Assembly: GCA_013153295.1 (NCBI GenBank)
Contig: JAADEV010000057.1
Coordinates: 1-6,821 of the forward strand
Origin: Aquificota bacterium
GTDB lineage: Bacteria > Aquificota > Aquificia > Aquificales > Hydrogenothermaceae
Length of the DNA stretch: 6,821 nt
Reading direction: 5' to 3'
Part shown: positions 6,694 through 6,821 of the stretch, piece after piece
Numbering within the stretch: the first letter of the stretch is position 1
Layout: every line of letters starts with the position of its first letter
Notes under the pieces: generated by a model
Told to the model about the DNA's origin: nothing
What the model saw: only the letters and a program-made list of their open reading frames with translations
The model's database searches: none
Position numbers and translations under genes: made by a program

Positions 6694-6703
6694 TTTAATT
6701 CAA
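6675..6703 (-). promoter_or_regulatory. Housekeeping sigma promoter for rplU-rpmA
   Basis: On the complement, TTGAAT (-35, 6698-6703) and TAAAAT (-10, 6675-6680) are separated by exactly 17 bases. A TG dinucleotide at 6682-6683 makes it an extended -10 (TGTTAAAAT). Transcription would start near 6668, giving a leader of about 36 nt that carries the rplU Shine-Dalgarno. This is the best-formed promoter in the window, and its core is nearly identical to the candidate thrS promoter. Confidence 0.65.
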
Positions 6704-6714
6704 ATTTTGCATTA

Positions 6715-6777
6715 TTATTCATGTTTAACATTTGTTTTGGAAATAACGAAAACATATATGTGTTTTATTCCTTTCAT
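6715..6777 (-). CDS. Candidate 20-codon small ORF upstream of the rplU promoter
   Basis: On the complement an ATG at 6777 opens a 20-residue frame beginning MKGIKHIYVFVISK and ending in KHE before TAA. A near-ideal AAGGAGGT site precedes it at seven bases. I do not recognise the peptide. It is basic with a short hydrophobic centre (IYVFVI), and could be a leader peptide, a small membrane-associated peptide, or an unused frame. The same frame stays open upstream to the window edge (14 more codons, Lys-rich), so it might instead be the 3' end of a longer gene with an internal Shine-Dalgarno-like site. It ends 12 bases before the rplU -35 box. Confidence 0.35.
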   Translation of the reverse strand: MKGIKHIYVFVISKTNVKHE

Positions 6778-6784
6778 GGCACTT

Positions 6785-6790
6785 ACCTCC
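6785..6790 (-). promoter_or_regulatory. Strong Shine-Dalgarno site GGAGGT for the small ORF
   Basis: GGAGGT preceded by eight A's lies seven bases before ATG at 6777. It is as good as any ribosome binding site in the window, and this is the main reason to take the small ORF seriously. A partial complement, ACCTACC, lies upstream at 6808-6814 on the same strand and could pair with it through a one-base bulge. Confidence 0.45.
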
Positions 6791-6821
6791 TTTTTTTTAT
6801 TCTTTTCGGTAGGTGTCCACC

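Noticed and set aside
6749..6766. AAAACA/TGTTTT inverted repeat with a TATATG loop inside the small ORF, as a terminator or attenuator
   Set aside because: The stem is six mostly A-T pairs with no solid T-run after it in either direction, so it is too weak to call.
6721..6821. Open + strand frame from ATG at 6721 to the window edge
   Set aside because: It has no ribosome binding site, is hydrophobic low-complexity sequence antisense to the better-supported small ORF, and has no promoter with normal spacing.

Overview
This window is a compact chromosomal housekeeping region. Nine complete protein genes are recognisable and cover almost all of it. Seven are on the + strand (YbaB/EbfC, recR, thrS, a YfgM-like membrane protein, purC, galU, rsmA) and two on the - strand (rplU, rpmA). 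I see no mobile element, CRISPR array, tRNA or rRNA gene, or defence system.

The organism is a bacterium, shown by bacterial RecR, L21 and L27 and strong Shine-Dalgarno sites. The sense strands are purine-rich. Arg is almost always AGG/AGA and Ile mostly ATA, and the proteins are rich in Lys and Glu. This is typical of thermophiles, and my best guess is Aquificota (Hydrogenothermaceae, Persephonella or Sulfurihydrogenibium type). That placement is inference from style and not from a database match.

Layout. Positions 1-996 hold a likely two-gene unit, ebfC-recR, with a 4-base ATGA overlap; this pairing is classic and concerns DNA maintenance. Positions 997-1043 form a short gap with a candidate promoter and inverted repeat. 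Positions 1044-6050 hold a tight five-gene + strand run, thrS, yfgM-like, purC, galU, rsmA, with gaps of 10, 11, 3 and 6 bases. It mixes translation (threonyl-tRNA synthetase, 16S rRNA dimethylation), protein export or envelope quality control, purine synthesis and UDP-glucose supply. A hairpin at 6036-6057 lies between the convergent units and overlaps the end of rsmA. Positions 6066-6632 hold rplU-rpmA, transcribed leftwards. Positions 6633-6821 hold a convincing rplU promoter with an inverted repeat around its -10 box. Beyond it is a candidate 20-codon ORF with a perfect Shine-Dalgarno site.

The genes are conventional and intact, and I did not find an exciting undescribed system. The observations worth a second look are mostly non-coding. 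An extended -10 motif is shared by the three candidate promoters, and two of these sit inside perfect 7-bp inverted repeats. GATC and CTAG appear to be completely absent. The thrS-yfgM-like linkage echoes hisS-yfgM of other bacteria. The short ORF lies just upstream of the rplU promoter.
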